Shown one piece after another: positions 57,467 through 64,000 of a DNA stretch of 64,000 nt. This DNA is from Paeniglutamicibacter sp. Y32M11 (lineage in GTDB: Bacteria > Actinomycetota > Actinomycetes > Actinomycetales > Micrococcaceae): assembly GCF_019285735.1 (NCBI RefSeq), contig NZ_CP079107.1, positions 434,001 through 498,000 of the forward strand, given 5' to 3'. Below the pieces are notes generated by a model. That model was given only the letters and a program-made list of their open reading frames with translations. It was not told the DNA's origin and searched no databases. Numbering within the stretch: position 1 is the first letter of the stretch; every line of letters starts with the position of its first letter. The translations under genes and the position numbers were made by a program.

Positions 57467-58390
57467 GCGTTAAGCAGACTCCCGCAGCACTCAAAGCCCT
57501 GGCCAGACCGACCCCGACCAGCCAGCACGAAGCAGCACTTGAGTAAGTCTCGGGGAGAAGCATCGGTCGAGATCGCCGGCATTGATGCAATCCGCGGAAA
57601 AATTGCTCCTTTGAAAAGGAGCTGGGCCACACGCTGACTCGTCTGGCTATCCTTTGATCATTTTCATGATGTGCCAGAGACAAGATTTGCAACTAATGGA
57701 CGCTAATTCATTGGTCGCTGTGCTCAGCCGTTAATCCAATGAGAGTCTTGGCAACGGGTCCTGGACGTTGTGACGGGCAAATAGGAGGCTGGTCACCTCG
57801 ACAATCCGGATCTGCCAGTGAGTATTTCGTCTTGGCGTGTGGTGCTGAAGAGTGTGACTCGTTGGATCTCGGGTATTTTTTTTTGGGGTTTCGCAGTTTG
57901 CCCATAACCGTGGTCGATGGATCCTTCGTGGTTTTCGCGGTTACGTTTGATTTGAGTGCCTCACTCATATGAACACGCCTGTGACTCAACGCTGTCCCAG
58001 GTGTTAGCTCGGGAAAGTGCAGTGTTGATTTCATCGCCAGTGTTTGGTGGTGGAACGTCCTTGTCGCTTTTGCTCGTGGTGGGGATCACTGGGGTGGTTT
58101 TGGTGGGTGTGTGGGCTGAGTGGTGGTTTTTTGGTGTGGTTTCGTTGTGTTTTCGGGGTTTGCGGGGGTTGCTGGGGAGGTTATGGGCGATTTCCTCTTC
58201 GGGTGTTTTGTGTGTATAGTTTTCTAAGTCGCCGCGAGGGACACCGCGGGAATACTGCGGAGAGAATCGCCGGGCGACCGAATTTCTACTCAATCCCCTT
58301 CCAAAAATTTTGTTCGGTGCTTTGTTGTGCCGATGAGATGGTGGGAGCTGAGTGTTGGGGCAGTGTTCATCAGTGATGGTGGATTTGTTC
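57467..58390. other. Gene-free interval between rrn operons
   Basis: About 920 bases with no gene I would defend; open frames here (for example 57708-58034 and 57961-58500 on the minus strand) lack ribosome sites and have poor composition. The stretch 58040-58230 is heavily G/T on the plus strand. A TATAGT box (58215-58220) and a segment AAGTCGCCGCGAGG may be parts of an upstream promoter of rrn operon 2. Confidence 0.6.
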
Positions 58391-58418
58391 TTCGACACGC
58401 GGTGGGGTAAGGTAGACA
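58391..58418 (+). promoter_or_regulatory. rrn operon 2 promoter
   Basis: TTCGAC, 16-base spacer, TAGACA, followed by AAGTTGCTCCAGAGCGAAGC, the leader shared with operon 1. It differs in sequence from operon 1's P2, so the two operons have different promoters. Confidence 0.5.
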
Positions 58419-58666
58419 AGTTGCTCCAGAGCGAAGCGCCGGCAGGAAAATGTAAGTCCGGGTCGTGGATGTTGGAAGTGTCTGTTGTTTGAGAACTCAA
58501 TAGTGTGCCAAGTTTGTTGATACCAATTTATTTATTTTATTGGTGAATGGCTTCAAGGTTTGCACCCCCCGGTGTGGATGCTTGAGGCAATTTGCCAGGA
58601 TGTTTTTACTTGGTGCAACCCGGTCGACTTTTTCCAGTTGGCGTGTTGGTTGTGTCTGTATATTTT

Positions 58667-63919
<5,253 letters not shown>

Positions 63920-64000
63920 AAACACCACACACCCTTTGGGTGTTGGCAAGAAACGCTGCGTCCACTATACGGTCCCGAAACAACAAACCCATTTTGTTTT
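63920..64000 (+). other. 23S-5S spacer, copy 2 (partial)
   Basis: Carries the short hairpin ACACCC-TTT-GGGTGT (63929-63943) in place of copy 1's palindrome, then the shared TTGGCAAGAAACGCTG segment to the window end. Confidence 0.8.

Noticed and set aside
57961-58500. 179-residue minus-strand ORF between rrn operons
   Set aside because: It runs into the rrn leader and promoter of operon 2, and is rich in Thr/His/Asn/Pro from the G/T-skewed strand.

Overview
The window reads as a chromosomal segment of a high-GC Gram-positive actinobacterium. It is most probably a member of the Micrococcaceae in the Arthrobacter / Glutamicibacter / Paeniglutamicibacter area. The evidence is GTP-type PEP carboxykinase, SenX3-RegX3, CarD next to an LpqE-like lipoprotein, a fused IspD-IspF, the proteasome activator Bpa ending in GQYL, DUF4193 and DUF2516 proteins, frequent GTG starts, and rRNA spacers without tRNA genes. 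The genus assignment is inference and no database was searched.

Layout. (1) 1-2637: end of a sugar ABC permease, a GH1 beta-glucosidase and a LacI regulator, forming one beta-glucoside utilisation cluster. (2) 2790-5827: small poorly characterised genes (DUF2804, DUF1801-like, DUF4166, GNAT). (3) 5949-10201: tRNA-Arg, a leader region with its own terminator, pckG, then a PadR regulator translationally coupled to an alpha/beta hydrolase. (4) 10318-14203, minus strand: NO-detoxification pair hmp and nsrR with a palindromic operator candidate, then phosphomannomutase manB with a coupled unknown gene. (5) 14329-24342: RecQ helicase with an unusual C-terminus, DUF4242, a membrane-anchored repeat protein, tRNA-Ser (GCT), a prolyl-oligopeptidase, a large FAD/NAD(P) protein, a VOC protein and tRNA-Ser (TGA). 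(6) 24534-31882: quinone oxidoreductase, cstA-ybdD (pyruvate/peptide uptake), bpa, an aldo/keto reductase, GNAT, MepB-like and tRNA-Thr. (7) 31964-41707: secreted peptidase, holB and tmk on the minus strand; a cystathionine lyase/synthase-type enzyme, DUF2516, membrane proteins, a methyltransferase, gpmA and DUF4193. (8) 41912-51234: phoU divergent from senX3-regX3 across an 11-bp-phased PHO-box-like array, lpqE-like, carD, ispDF, cysS, rlmB, and a truncated glgB. (9) 51390-64000: two rrn operons in tandem, same orientation. Their 16S, 16S-23S spacer and 23S are near-identical; the second 5S lies beyond the window.

How the genes work together. The phosphate-sensing set (PhoU, SenX3, RegX3) and the isoprenoid/translation set (CarD, IspDF, CysS, RlmB) are the usual core neighbourhoods of actinobacterial chromosomes. 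Central carbon genes (pckG, gpmA, cstA-ybdD, bgl) are scattered. I see no CRISPR array, prophage, transposase, restriction or toxin-antitoxin locus. The window is mostly core chromosome. The most interesting items are the glgB fragment ending at the rrn locus, the RecQ C-terminal phosphoribosyltransferase-like tail, regulatory sites visible in raw sequence (PHO box, NsrR palindrome, pckG leader terminator), and the tandem rrn operons with spacer differences. I did not find convincing evidence of a wholly new multi-gene system.
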